Positions 15,621 to 24,988 of a stretch of DNA of 64,000 bases are shown here, piece by piece (the first letter of the stretch is position 1; each line of letters starts with the position of its first letter). The translations under genes were made by a program, and so were the position numbers. A model generated the notes under the pieces. The model was not told the DNA's origin and searched no databases. It was given only the letters and a program-made list of their open reading frames with translations. The stretch is taken from assembly GCF_026020075.1 (NCBI RefSeq), contig NZ_CP102773.1, positions 516,663 through 580,662 of the forward strand, given 5' to 3'. This DNA comes from Bosea sp. NBC_00550. GTDB taxonomy: Bacteria > Pseudomonadota > Alphaproteobacteria > Rhizobiales > Beijerinckiaceae.

Positions 15621-16042
15621 GGATCCTTGTCCTTGCTTGCTGACGCGCGAGCCGCATATGTCGCTCGGTTTCGAGCGGATCGAGGCTCATCTTGATCGGT
15701 TCGGCGAGGAGGAGGCGTCGATATCTCCGCCCTCGTGGAGTGCTCACAGAACGAAATGAGCGGTCCTTAAGTTCCGGCGTCCACTTGGCCCTTGGCGATG
15801 CTCCTCGCCTGCTATATTTTGCGTCAGATAACCCGGGGCAATGCTTCGTGACGAACGTCGCTGAGATTTACAGCAACATCAAAGGCAGACTAGGATTGCC
15901 CTGCGACTGGCACGTGACTTTTATTAATAGCAAGAGGTCATTTATAAGATTAAAAATATAATATCAGTAGTTTACAGTAACTATATTTTCATATGGTAAT
16001 TTCATACTTTAAGTTTCAGAGTTACTGTAGATTTATAAAACG
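15621..16042. other. Catalase upstream region with AT-rich island
   Basis: The half near katE has ordinary composition. From about 15915 to 16050 the sequence becomes strikingly AT-rich for this genome. It carries the inverted repeat TACAGTAACT (15973-15982) / AGTTACTGTA (16020-16029). No coding frame is convincing. It may bind a nucleoid protein or regulator, act in termination of the debranching-enzyme gene ending at 16043, or mark an insertion scar. Confidence 0.5.
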
Positions 16043-18289
16043 CTATTTCGTTTTGATCATGACCACGCGCGCACTGCTCTCATCCCATCGCCTGAGCACA
16101 TTCAACGTCACATCGCTCTTGTGGCGATGCACGCGCAAATCGAATTGTGACGCTCCCAGTTTCAATCCGCGAATTGTAACATCGTCGAGGAACGAGGGAA
16201 GGACCGGATCGATCAGCGTGACCTCATTCGTGGCTGCCGGCAGGTGTAGGCCTAGGCAGGCGGCTAACAGCGCGAAGGGGGCGGCCGCGGCCCAGGCCTG
16301 TGGTGAACAAGCGACCGGATACGCGGTCGGACCGCGCCGGCGCCTCCTCAAGAATCCGCAGAACAACTCCGGTAGGCGCTGCTGGTCTTGGTAGGTTGCC
16401 GCGTCGAAGATCGCCTCGAATAAGCGTGCTGCCTGGAGCTTGAAACCGTATTTCGCGAAACCAAAAGCGATCAGGGCGTTGTCATGCGGCCAGATCGAGC
16501 CGTTGTGATAAGACATGGGATTATAGCGAGTTTCGCTGGCGTTCAGGGTTCGGATACCCCAGCCGCTAAAGGCGGCTTCACTCATCAGGGTCTCGACGAC
16601 CCGTATTGCGCGCGCGGGTTCTGCGATACCACCAAATAGGGCATGTCCCGCGTTCGACGATCGGACACGGCAGGGCTTCTTGTCTCCGTCCAGCGCCAGC
16701 GCGTAACTGCCGATCTCCTCGCACCAGAATTCTTCGTCGAAGCGGGCTCGCAACATGGAAGCCTCCTGCCGCAACGCGTCCGCCCGAGCATCCAGGCGGA
16801 GAGCGATCGCCATGGTCGACGCGGCCTGTTTGGCGGCATAGACGTAAGCCTGAACTTCGACCAGCGCGATAGGTCCTCGGGCCAGGGAGCCATCCGCGTG
16901 TGAAATCGAATCGTGGCTGTCCTTCCAGCCTTGATTGGCCAGCCCGCTTTCAGTCTCGCGATAGTATTCGACGAACCCATCCCCATCGCGATCGCCGAAG
17001 GTGTCGCACCATTGCAGTGCCGCCTCGATATTTCCCCAGAGTCGCTCAATCGTGGCCAGATCGCCAGTGCGCTCAAAATACTGGCCGGCCAGCATGACGA
17101 AGAGCGGAGTTGCATCTACAGAACCATAATAGAAGCCGAAAGGAACTTCCCCGAGATTGGCCATCTCGCCGCTTCGGCGTTCGTGCAGAATCTTGCCGGG
17201 TTGGGCGTCGGCTTCGGGATCGCTGCTAACGGCCTGCGCCCTTGCCAGCCGAAGCAGAACACCTTGCGCCACCATCGGATCAGCCCATAACAGCATCATC
17301 GCGGTGATGATCCCGTCGCGACCGAACATCGTCGAAAACCAAGGAATGCCGGCGTAAGGGTAGATTCCCTCGGCATTGCGCGTCACAAGCGTATACACAT
17401 CGGAGGTCGAGCGACTGATCAGGTCGTTGAAGAGGGTGTTCGTCGAATCCACCTTGGCGATGCTCGCTGTCAGCGCGCGTAGGTCTCGACGAGCCCGCTG
17501 GTAGGCCTTGGCAAAGCCAATCGGTGATACGCCTGATGTGCCCACGGCAAGCCCGCCCGAAGCCTCGGCATCTATCAATTCGCAGGCAACGGTCACGAGT
17601 AGCGACGTCCGCTCGCCGGGCTTGAGGGCAAACCGGAACGAGGCGAAATCCTTCGTCAGTTGGAGCGGTGCCGGTTCGAAGCGGAGAACCGTTCGGCGCG
17701 TCCTGTCGTCGAGGCCGCGATAGGAGAATTCTACGAGCGAAGAAATGGCCCGGCCGTCCATTTCACCGCGATGGGCCCGCTTCATCCCCCTCACCTCAAA
17801 CAAATCACGGAAGTCTGCATCGAAGGCCAGAGACAGGCTGAATTCGTGGGGAACGCGGTCGAAATTGCGTAAGCCAATCCGCTCGTAGCACGCCGAATTC
17901 CAGAGGAACTTTGTCCGCTCTATTGCGATGGCGTCGCGCGGAATGAGCGCGTTGCCGTCGCCGCGAGCAATTTCAGGATTGGCCAAATCCACGGTGAGGG
18001 AAGCATTGTCGTCTTGGATGACCGAGCTGAGCAGGAGCGGCCGCTTGCCTTCGAAGAACAGTTGCAGCCGGGAAAGATGCCGGGTGTCATTGCAGAAAAT
18101 GCCTTCGGACGTACCAGGGGTGATACCCATGTCCCCATAGCTGTCGAGAACCGCGAAGGCATCACCGGATTTCAGTGTGCGGAGCGGTCGTTCCACGAGA
18201 GATGGATGGGCATCGAGAGCGTGATCAGCCAACTGCTCGTGGGGTGGTGGAATCTCGCGCTCACGCGCTGCGATGCCATGCTCCTTCAT
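16043..18289 (-). CDS. Glycogen-debranching-type amylo-alpha-1,6-glucosidase
   Basis: 748 residues. An N-terminal glycogen-debranching-enzyme-like beta domain (about 30-270, with GIFCNDTRHLSRL) is followed by an (alpha/alpha)6-barrel (300-700) with GIPWFSTMFGRDGIITAM, LANQGWKDSHDS and YHNGSIWPHDNALIA. These are typical of the bacterial 'amylo-alpha-1,6-glucosidase' family often found with trehalose or maltosyl-glucan genes. No secretion signal is seen. Its ATG overlaps the stop of the GT4 gene (ATGA), and AGGAGGAG sits upstream, so the pair are translationally coupled. It probably acts on alpha-glucan or a glucosylated metabolite in the cytoplasm; the exact substrate is not known. Confidence 0.88.
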   Translation of the reverse strand: MKEHGIAAREREIPPPHEQLADHALDAHPSLVERPLRTLKSGDAFAVLDSYGDMGITPGTSEGIFCNDTRHLSRLQLFFEGKRPLLLSSVIQDDNASLTVDLANPEIARGDGNALIPRDAIAIERTKFLWNSACYERIGLRNFDRVPHEFSLSLAFDADFRDLFEVRGMKRAHRGEMDGRAISSLVEFSYRGLDDRTRRTVLRFEPAPLQLTKDFASFRFALKPGERTSLLVTVACELIDAEASGGLAVGTSGVSPIGFAKAYQRARRDLRALTASIAKVDSTNTLFNDLISRSTSDVYTLVTRNAEGIYPYAGIPWFSTMFGRDGIITAMMLLWADPMVAQGVLLRLARAQAVSSDPEADAQPGKILHERRSGEMANLGEVPFGFYYGSVDATPLFVMLAGQYFERTGDLATIERLWGNIEAALQWCDTFGDRDGDGFVEYYRETESGLANQGWKDSHDSISHADGSLARGPIALVEVQAYVYAAKQAASTMAIALRLDARADALRQEASMLRARFDEEFWCEEIGSYALALDGDKKPCRVRSSNAGHALFGGIAEPARAIRVVETLMSEAAFSGWGIRTLNASETRYNPMSYHNGSIWPHDNALIAFGFAKYGFKLQAARLFEAIFDAATYQDQQRLPELFCGFLRRRRRGPTAYPVACSPQAWAAAAPFALLAACLGLHLPAATNEVTLIDPVLPSFLDDVTIRGLKLGASQFDLRVHRHKSDVTLNVLRRWDESSARVVMIKTK

Positions 18290-19404
18290 CCAAAGGCTCC
18301 TCCTCGCTGAAGACCGGGCTGGACAGGCCGTAGTGCGTCACGGCTCTGCGTCCATTGTGCGGCGCTTTGGCGTCCCCCAGACGAACCCAGCAAGCGATTG
18401 AAGGCGTCGAGATAATCGCTCGCCATCCGTGCCGCGGTGAAACGGCTTTCGAAATACCGCCGCACTTCATAGCGATCCATGGTGACGCTGCGCTCCGCGG
18501 CTACGACGGCCTCAGCGATGGAATCCACGATGATGCCGGACACACCGTCTTTGATTACCTCAGGCACCGAGCCGTTGCGCCAGGCAATGACAGGCGTTCC
18601 CGCTGACATCGATTCGATCATCACGAGCCCAAAGGGCTCGGGCCAATCGATCGGGAAGAGCAGCGCGCGCGCACCTGCAAGAAAGGCCGCTTTCTGCCCT
18701 TCATCGATCTCGCCTATGAACTCGATCAAGGGATGATCGAGCAAGGGCTTGATCTCTGCTCGATAATAGTCTTCGTCAACGGGATCGACCTTGGCCGCGA
18801 TCTTGAGCGGCATGCCAGCCTGCTTTGCGATTTCAATCGCTCGATCGGGCCGCTTCTCGGGCGTAATCCGCCCGAGAAAAGCGAGATAATCCCCTCCTCG
18901 TGGATCGAATGGACACAGACCCCGCCCCAGACCGTGTTGAACGGTCGCCAGCCAGTTCGCAGTCGCAGGCATTGGGCACCGCTGGCAGTCGGAAATCGAT
19001 ATCAGCGGCATCTGCGGGAAGGCGTGATAAACGGGCAGGAAATCCGGCAGATCCAACCGGCCATGCAGCGTCGTTACGCATTTCTGGGCAAGATCCGTGA
19101 AAACGGCGTGCTGCAGCAGGTCGAGATGGAAATGGATAATATCGAAGGAGGCCGCTCGCTCGCGAACTTTGGCGAGCATGGCGAGATGACTGGCCGTGTG
19201 ATCGCGGATGCCCGCGAGGCGCAGACCTTCTGGCGCGCATGCCACCAATTCAGCGGAAGTTTTGGAATCGCCCGACGCGAAAAGAGTGACTTCATGTCCG
19301 AGCCGAACGAGTTCCTCGGTCAACCAGGACGCCACCCGTTCCGTTCCGCCGTACATCTTTGGAGGGACCGCTTCGGCCAGCGGTGCAACTTGCGCAATCC
19401 GCAT
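18286..19404 (-). CDS. Family 4 glycosyltransferase (GT-B fold)
   Basis: 372 residues from the ATG at 19404 (MRIAQVAPLAEAVPPKMYGG), which has GGAG 7 nt upstream; an upstream in-frame Met at 19446 adds a poor, Arg/Cys-rich start. The N-terminal acceptor domain has the GGTERV loop. The C-terminal donor domain has FLGRITPEKRPDRAIEIA and the EX7E motif in EPFGLVMIESMSAGTPVIA. It transfers a nucleotide-activated sugar to an unknown acceptor in the cytoplasm. It is coupled to the downstream debranching-type enzyme by a 4-nt overlap, which suggests synthesis and trimming of the same glucan or glucoside. Confidence 0.9.
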   Translation of the reverse strand: MRIAQVAPLAEAVPPKMYGGTERVASWLTEELVRLGHEVTLFASGDSKTSAELVACAPEGLRLAGIRDHTASHLAMLAKVRERAASFDIIHFHLDLLQHAVFTDLAQKCVTTLHGRLDLPDFLPVYHAFPQMPLISISDCQRCPMPATANWLATVQHGLGRGLCPFDPRGGDYLAFLGRITPEKRPDRAIEIAKQAGMPLKIAAKVDPVDEDYYRAEIKPLLDHPLIEFIGEIDEGQKAAFLAGARALLFPIDWPEPFGLVMIESMSAGTPVIAWRNGSVPEVIKDGVSGIIVDSIAEAVVAAERSVTMDRYEVRRYFESRFTAARMASDYLDAFNRLLGSSGGRQSAAQWTQSRDALRPVQPGLQRGGAFG

Positions 19405-19476
19405 TCTCTTTCTCCGCCCCCCGCGCCGACATATACAGGCCAGCATGCAACGCCGCTTCGGCCCGAAAGTTCGCGC

Positions 19477-20691
19477 TCAGGGGTCGGTCATGCGCTCTCC
19501 GACAGGTGCTCGCGGAACTATTTCGGGCATGGCAACCAACATCAGGAGGAATGCGGCTGACGCGATGCCAGAGAGAACAGCAAAGGCGACGCTGTATCCG
19601 GCCCAAACCACGATAGATCCCGCTAAAGCATAACTCGACGCGCCGCCGATGCCTTGGATTGTGCCGATAAGTCCACGCGCCATATTATAGCGACCACTGC
19701 CTCGGACTGCACCGTAGAGAACAAGCGGCAGCAAAACGTCGAATAGCCCCGATCCAATCCCGTCGAGGATCTGGAAGCCGATCACCCAGTAGGGATCAGC
19801 GACAAAAGCAAACAAGATGCCGCGCAGCGGTACGGCGGCAAACGCGAGAAGAAGGAGCACCTTCCTGCCGACCGGATTGGACCGCATCACAAGGTAGGCC
19901 ATCGGAATCGTCGTGAGTTGTGCCACCACGATCGCAGCTGAGGTCACTGCAGACTCGAAACCCTTGGCCTCCAGTGCGAGCTTCTGGCTTGCCAGAGCCA
20001 ACATCGGCGCATTGGCGAAATGGAAGAGCGCCGTGCCGAGCGCGAGCAGCACAAAAGGCCGTTCGGTGAACAAATGCCGCCAGGCATAGGGTCGCGCTCG
20101 GCCGTCGTCGGTTTCGTCCAGGCCGCGAGCGAGTGCATGATCGATGCCGTGAGAGGGTATCGAAAGGACCGCGATCGTTGTCAGCATCGCGAACAGCGGA
20201 AGCATATAGAACACGCCGCGCTGACCGAAATAGGTGCCTACAATTCCGGCCGTCGCCGCGATGAAAAGATTGCCGAAACGGTCGAACGCAGCATTGCGCC
20301 CAAGCTGCGCAGCAATTTCCCGTGCCCCGAAGATGCCGAGCGTTATCGCTACGACCGTCGGTCCGAACACACCGCCCAGTAAAGCCATGCTGATATCGGC
20401 AACGAAGACCACCGCCAGGGTCGGGAAAGTCGCGATCGCCACTCCCATTAGCGCTAGCGCCCACGCACCCCCAACGATCAGGGCTCGTTTCGCTCGGGTG
20501 GCGTCAATGAACGCACCCAGGGGGGGATGAAATGCGATGCCAATCAGGCCGCTGGCCGTCAGCAGAGCACCGATCGTCCCTTGGTCCCAGCCAGCATCCG
20601 TCAACAGGAAGACATTTACATACGGCCCGAGCCCTCCTCTCAGGTCGGCCAGTAAGAAGTTTACCCAGTCCAGGCTCAGACGATAGGGCAT
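19477..20691 (-). CDS. MFS transporter
   Basis: 404 residues with about 12 hydrophobic helices and an MFS-type first loop (GAFIDATRAKRALI). It starts MPYRLSLDWVNFLLADLRGGLGP and has long hydrophobic runs through to LLMLVAMPEIVP. This group is usually annotated simply as MFS transporter; the substrate cannot be inferred. It lies 72 nt upstream of the GT4 ATG on the same strand, so it could head that operon. AGGAG lies just ahead of the ATG. Confidence 0.87.
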   Translation of the reverse strand: MPYRLSLDWVNFLLADLRGGLGPYVNVFLLTDAGWDQGTIGALLTASGLIGIAFHPPLGAFIDATRAKRALIVGGAWALALMGVAIATFPTLAVVFVADISMALLGGVFGPTVVAITLGIFGAREIAAQLGRNAAFDRFGNLFIAATAGIVGTYFGQRGVFYMLPLFAMLTTIAVLSIPSHGIDHALARGLDETDDGRARPYAWRHLFTERPFVLLALGTALFHFANAPMLALASQKLALEAKGFESAVTSAAIVVAQLTTIPMAYLVMRSNPVGRKVLLLLAFAAVPLRGILFAFVADPYWVIGFQILDGIGSGLFDVLLPLVLYGAVRGSGRYNMARGLIGTIQGIGGASSYALAGSIVVWAGYSVAFAVLSGIASAAFLLMLVAMPEIVPRAPVGERMTDP

Positions 20692-20945
20692 CCGCTCCTC
20701 ACGAGTCCGACATCAAATGTCGGGTTTATGAACCCACTCTTGGCGTGCTTGGTCGTGTCAGCATCCGAAGTTCTTGAGTGGTCACCGACAATCCCAAGAT
20801 ATGTTCGCACCTGCACGGGAGTACTTAATCGAAAGCTGCGGCTGGTGAATCCGCATCGGACCGGAGCCGCAGGGTTTTCGCATTCGCCAAGCTGGGCTCC
20901 GATATCACGCAATGCTCGCTAGGAGTGAGGCGGCAGCTCGATTGC

Positions 20946-21857
20946 CTAGCGTAAGATCGGCATGGCGGATGCAAGATCGTTGCGGATGGTGGTGGCAGCG
21001 ACCCCCGCTTCGCCCATGGCATGGCTGATCTGATCCAGGCCAACTACGACGTCGCCGGCAGCATAAAGCCCCGAAACATCCGTCCTCTGGTGGGCATCGA
21101 CCTTCACGCAACCCTCCTCGGTCAATGTTGCGCCTGCCGACGCCGCTAACTCCGAATGAACCTCCGACCCCAATGCGGGATAAATGGCATCGAACGTCAT
21201 GAAATGTTCGCCGACCCAGAAGTGGATTCGGCTTGGGTCGAGAACAAAATCCTTAGGCCGCCCCCCGACGATCGTGACACCGATCGTCCTGACACGGTCC
21301 AAGTCCAGGTCGGTCAACTCTGATCTGTCGTCCAGAACCAGCGTGACACGATCGGTGAACGATCTCAAAAAGATGCACTCGCTTAACGCACGGGCATCGC
21401 GGCCAATGACGGCCACGTCCTGGTCCGTCACCTCGTAACCGTCGCACACGGGGCAGTACCGCAGTTGCCCGCGGCGCAGCGCATTTGCGTGAAGGTCTTC
21501 TGGGATCGCGGGACGCCTGTTAGTCACGCCCGTTGCGAGAAGGACGGATCGCGCGCTCACGAGGGAAGCGCCCACCTCAGCCTGAAAACCATCGTCGGCG
21601 GCCTGGAGTCGATCGATGTGAGTGTCGATGAAGCCGACCCCGTATTTCAGCGCCTGGACGCGCATGCGGCGCAGCAGATCCGTTCCGGAAATTCCCTTCG
21701 GAAAGCCCGCGTGGTTGCGTGTCAGGGGAATTTGCAGCGCTCGGCTGTTTCCGTCGTCGGCTACGATGATTTTGAGATGGAACCGAGCCAGATAGATCGC
21801 TGCCGTAAGCCCGGCAGGGCCTCCACCTATGATTAGGCAGTCGAGGTTTTCAGCCAT
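20946..21857 (-). CDS. Thioredoxin-reductase-like FAD/NAD(P) oxidoreductase
   Basis: 303 residues with the TrxB fold: the FAD motif LIIGGGPAGLTAAIYLARF at the N-terminus, LLATGVTNRRP, an NAD(P) Rossmann insert around VAVIGRDARALSE, and GLYAAGDVVVGLDQ near the C-terminus. The redox pair is CPVC in RYCPVCDGYE, where classical TrxB has CATC, and the NAD(P) glycine motif is degenerate (GRDARA rather than GxGxxA). It probably reduces a dithiol partner or acts as a ferredoxin/thioredoxin-reductase-like flavoenzyme; the partner is unknown. No thioredoxin gene is nearby. AAGG lies upstream of the ATG. Confidence 0.87.
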   Translation of the reverse strand: MAENLDCLIIGGGPAGLTAAIYLARFHLKIIVADDGNSRALQIPLTRNHAGFPKGISGTDLLRRMRVQALKYGVGFIDTHIDRLQAADDGFQAEVGASLVSARSVLLATGVTNRRPAIPEDLHANALRRGQLRYCPVCDGYEVTDQDVAVIGRDARALSECIFLRSFTDRVTLVLDDRSELTDLDLDRVRTIGVTIVGGRPKDFVLDPSRIHFWVGEHFMTFDAIYPALGSEVHSELAASAGATLTEEGCVKVDAHQRTDVSGLYAAGDVVVGLDQISHAMGEAGVAATTIRNDLASAMPILR

Positions 21858-21915
21858 CGCTCGCCTTTCACGATCGTCGGAGCTGTCCGTTATGCCGTGT
21901 TACTTCCGCACAAGG

Positions 21916-22548
21916 TCAAGCGCCGGTTTCGGCGTGGCGGGCTCCCACCGGCTTGGATTCGGGAGAACGCCGGTGGCGCAGAAAGATGGACAACACCACA
22001 AGGACCGCCGTCGATAGAAACTCCGATTGCCAATTCTGAAAGCATTCAAACCAGAGCTGTGAATCGCCGAGATAGTCCAGGGCCGATTGAGCTTCCCGGC
22101 CGTGATGAGCAGCCTGTTCGTTGGCCTTGACCATGCTGAACCGCCAGTGGAGGCCGAAAGAGGCGATGAAGAGAAGTGCCAGGGCGATGCCCAGGGAGCG
22201 TTCATAGAGCCAAGCAAGGATCGGATGGTGAGCACCCCACGCGACCTCGTCGTCTTCTCTCTCCGGGGCATCCGGATCGCGCGACTCCGCCGAACCACGT
22301 TGAAGCAGCATCGCCGTCAAGACGACATAGACCGCCATCTGGAGGAATTCGCTCTCCCAATTTTCAAATAGAGCGGACAGAAAATCGCCTCCGGATAGGT
22401 AGGCTGCGAAACGGATCGCGGCTTGGCCATGTTCAATGAGCTCTTGGTTTCGCGCCGAGTGGCCGGTGAGGGCCATGCCGACCAGAGAAAGAAGGAACAT
22501 TGCAGATAGAGCCAGCGTGAGGCCGTTGTCGCGAATGAAATTCCGCAT
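21916..22548 (-). CDS. DUF6766 family membrane protein
   Basis: 210 residues with two similar halves. Each half has hydrophobic helices and an FxNWxSEFL motif (FENWESEFLQM and FQNWQSEFLST). The N-terminus MRNFIRDNGLTLALSAMFLLSLVG is a membrane anchor, and I count about four transmembrane segments. The family is a conserved membrane protein of unknown function, frequent in alphaproteobacteria. The internal repeat suggests duplication of a two-helix unit. It sits 58 nt upstream of the TrxR-like gene on the same strand. Confidence 0.8.
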   Translation of the reverse strand: MRNFIRDNGLTLALSAMFLLSLVGMALTGHSARNQELIEHGQAAIRFAAYLSGGDFLSALFENWESEFLQMAVYVVLTAMLLQRGSAESRDPDAPEREDDEVAWGAHHPILAWLYERSLGIALALLFIASFGLHWRFSMVKANEQAAHHGREAQSALDYLGDSQLWFECFQNWQSEFLSTAVLVVLSIFLRHRRSPESKPVGARHAETGA

Positions 22549-23268
22549 CTGCGCGCCGCCTCAGTATCCTTGATTGTCTCGGTGCAAGCCCGGTCGGGGG
22601 AAAACTCGCCCTGTAATTCGATGTTCCGCCTCGAGCGGCGGCCAGGGACGTTCTACAAACTCGGACTGAGGTGGGACTCGCGGCGTCACAACCTGACTTC
22701 GGTCGCGATCACGTCCGATACGCTGCCGGTCGAAGTAACTGACTAAAGGATATGTGGCGGGCGCGCTTTACAGCCAGTCGCCAGATATCGAAAACGCCTT
22801 TGAAGCTGCGCGGCGCATGCCGTTACGGTTTGGAAGCTATGTAATCCTCAACTCCGAAGCCGCAGAGAAGCATCGTTGCGTCGCCCTCCTCTCTCGGCCG
22901 GCTCTAGAGAGCTTGCTAGACAGATCTCGCTTCAACTGTTGAGCGTTTTGGGGCGCCTCGACGCGCCCGACGAATGAAATGAAGGCGGCCGTCGCGGCGC
23001 CTCGTTTCAGCAAGATGCTGATCGATCTTCGCTTTTAGATCCGGGTAGCTTTCGATACGGTTGGATTAGCCGTGAGCATTGTTTTGGCCTTCTTTTTCCA
23101 TCGCTTGCGCATCGCAAAACCATTCGAGCAGCCTATCTTCCTTGGACGTCAGATCGGGCTCCTTTGTTGGCTGCGGCGGCCCCAAGGACGAAGGGTTCCG
23201 GTTTCGTGGGAACCTCTCAATCATTTGCCTAGTTTAGCGAGTCGCTTCGCATCCGGCAGGAGGCACTG
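22549..23268. other. Intergenic region, no supported gene
   Basis: 720 bp between the divergent DUF6766 gene and the broken DUF892 gene. The frame from GTG 22754 to 22942 (62 codons) has a weak ribosome-binding site and no recognisable family. The rest shows nothing coding. Confidence 0.35.
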
Positions 23269-23619
23269 ATGCAAAAAGAACCTAAAACCCTGGGCTCCCC
23301 GTCCCTCGATACGCTCAAGGACGGATGCTACGCAGTAAAGCAGGTCCTGAAGTCCCTGCCCAAGGTGGGCCAGGCCCCCACCTCACCCAAAGCGACACGG
23401 CTTTCGAGACCCATCGCGAGGAAACTGAAGCTCATGTTGAACGCCTTACTGAGGTTCTCGAGCTCGTCGGCAAGGCGCCGCGCGGAAACACCTGCGACGC
23501 CATCCTCGGCATTATCGAGGATGGCAAGAGCATCATGGAGGGCTTCTGGGACAACCCGGCCCTGGACGTCGGCCTGGTCGACACAGCGCAAGGCCGTCGA
23601 GTACTACGAGATGGCGTAA
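23269..23619 (+). pseudogene. DUF892/YciF-like ferritin-fold protein, frameshifted and truncated
   Basis: Three pieces of one DUF892 protein lie in order in two frames. From the ATG at 23269, LDTLKDGCYAVKQVLKSLPKV matches the normal N-terminus. After about 23390 the homology continues one frame over, as HREETEAHVERLTEVLELVGK and CDAILGIIEDGKSIMEGF. Near 23585 it returns to the first frame as KAVEYYEMA and meets a stop. A full protein is about 160-170 residues, so the C-terminal helices are missing. With two frameshifts and a premature stop it is dead unless the indels are assembly errors. Confidence 0.75.
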
Positions 23620-23672
23620 GCCCTAGGCTCAACGACCTCACGACTGGGGCGGTACTTTTTTTCGAGGCTGCA

Positions 23673-24089
23673 ATGACCGATTATTCTCACTTGGTAACGC
23701 AGAACAACAAGTGCTCGCCTTTCACCCGAATGGCTCAGGCCATATCGAGCTGGACGGGTAAGCCGATCACCTTTTTCGCCGCCGTTGGCATTATCCTCAT
23801 CTGGGCTATTTCTGGGCCGTTCTTTGGTTTCAACGACACCTGGCAGCTCGTCATCAATACTTCAACGACCATCATTACTTTCTTGATGGTCTTCATTATT
23901 CAGAACAGCCAGAACCGTGACACCGCCGCGATGCAAATCAAACTTGACGAGCTGATAATCCGGCTGAAGGGAGCGCGGGAAGAGCTTCTTGATCTTGAAG
24001 AGCTGGATGAAGGGGATTTGACGCAGATCCGGAAGGATTTCGCAGCGCGAGCGCAGAAAGCAAGGGATAAAGCCGACAGAGAAGAATGA
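23673..24089 (+). CDS. Low-affinity iron permease family membrane protein
   Basis: 138 residues starting MTDYSHLVTQNNKCSPFTRM. GAGG lies 5 nt before this ATG; the frame is open further upstream only through the DUF892 remnant. Two membrane helices (about 32-50 and 58-78) surround the signature GPFFGFNDTWQLVINT, followed by TFLMVFIIQNSQNRDTAAMQ and a charged C-terminal coiled coil. This matches the Iron_permease (PF04120) family by motif. Bacterial members are named after the fungal Fet4 group, but iron transport is not demonstrated for them. It pairs with the next gene. Confidence 0.85.
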   Translation: MTDYSHLVTQNNKCSPFTRMAQAISSWTGKPITFFAAVGIILIWAISGPFFGFNDTWQLVINTSTTIITFLMVFIIQNSQNRDTAAMQIKLDELIIRLKGAREELLDLEELDEGDLTQIRKDFAARAQKARDKADREE

Positions 24090-24112
24090 ACGGGTAAACC
24101 GACAGGTTTCCG

Positions 24113-24487
24113 ATGAGGTTCAGAACGAGCTGGTTCCACGATTTCGCGACTGGTTGCGCACGATTTGCAGGCCGCCCCGCTATGCTGCTCATCGCGGTGG
24201 CACTCTCGCTGATAGGCTTCGGGGCGTTTTTCTCGGGTAGCGACCATCTATTAGGCGGCGCTAGTTTAGCAATCAGTACGATTACATTGTTGCTGTTGCC
24301 CATCCTTCAAGCCACACAGAACCGCGATGGAGCTGCACTTCACGCAAAAATCGACGAGTTAATTAAAGCTCACGACCACGCACGGAATGCGCTCATCGGC
24401 ATTGAGGAGGGTACTGACGTAGAGATCGAGCGGATACGCCAGGATGAGCAAAAGACTGCGCAGTTGGAAAGTGGGGAACCGCAGTGA
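24113..24487 (+). CDS. Second, divergent low-affinity iron permease-like protein
   Basis: 124 residues. It has the same plan as its neighbour: a short amphipathic start, FAGRPAMLLIAVALSLIGFGAFF as first helix, a second helix ending ITLLLLPILQATQNRDGAAL, then an acidic coiled coil (KIDELIKAHDHARN). It retains QNRD-AAL-KIDELI but has lost the GFNDTW loop of the first protein. Being 23 nt downstream, the two probably form a heteromeric or duplicated unit. Confidence 0.78.
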   Translation: MRFRTSWFHDFATGCARFAGRPAMLLIAVALSLIGFGAFFSGSDHLLGGASLAISTITLLLLPILQATQNRDGAALHAKIDELIKAHDHARNALIGIEEGTDVEIERIRQDEQKTAQLESGEPQ

Positions 24488-24988
24488 GCGGTCCGTTAGT
24501 GCATTTCAATAAGGCGGTGCCCCAAGCCCTCCATCGACTGGGACGACTGGGGCGCGCTCCAGAGGAGTCAAGCGGAAGGCCAATGGCGAGCGTCGCTCGA
24601 AATGTCAGGCTTTGCGACTGAACGAGGCCACCGTTATAGCGCCCTAACAGAGGGCAAACTTGGTTCGGCTAACACTACGCTCGCTGGAGCAACGGAGCGA
24701 CTTGCAACGGATAACTGTAGAAGCGATCCACGATCTCATCGCCTTGTTATCAATTGGCTTGGACGGCGCCGAGATGTGGGTAGGGCGCTCATTCAGTCGC
24801 GATTGCCGATGATTAGGAGTGCATCACAACCGAGCTTGGGCACAAATATCGGTACAGCGCTCTCCAAACGAATGAGCTGCTCACGTCCATCGATATCTGA
24901 TGCAAAGGGTTCCTTGGTCGGGACGCAGTCGCTCAACCCGGCCGGATACGAATAATCCCAGTGCTCGAAACCTCCAGCAAGAGCGACT
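24488..24988. other. Intergenic region, nothing recognised
   Basis: Five hundred bases between the iron-permease pair and the convergent Gly/Tyr-rich gene. Frames here have no ribosome-binding site or family resemblance, and no clear hairpin terminator was found by eye. Confidence 0.35.
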
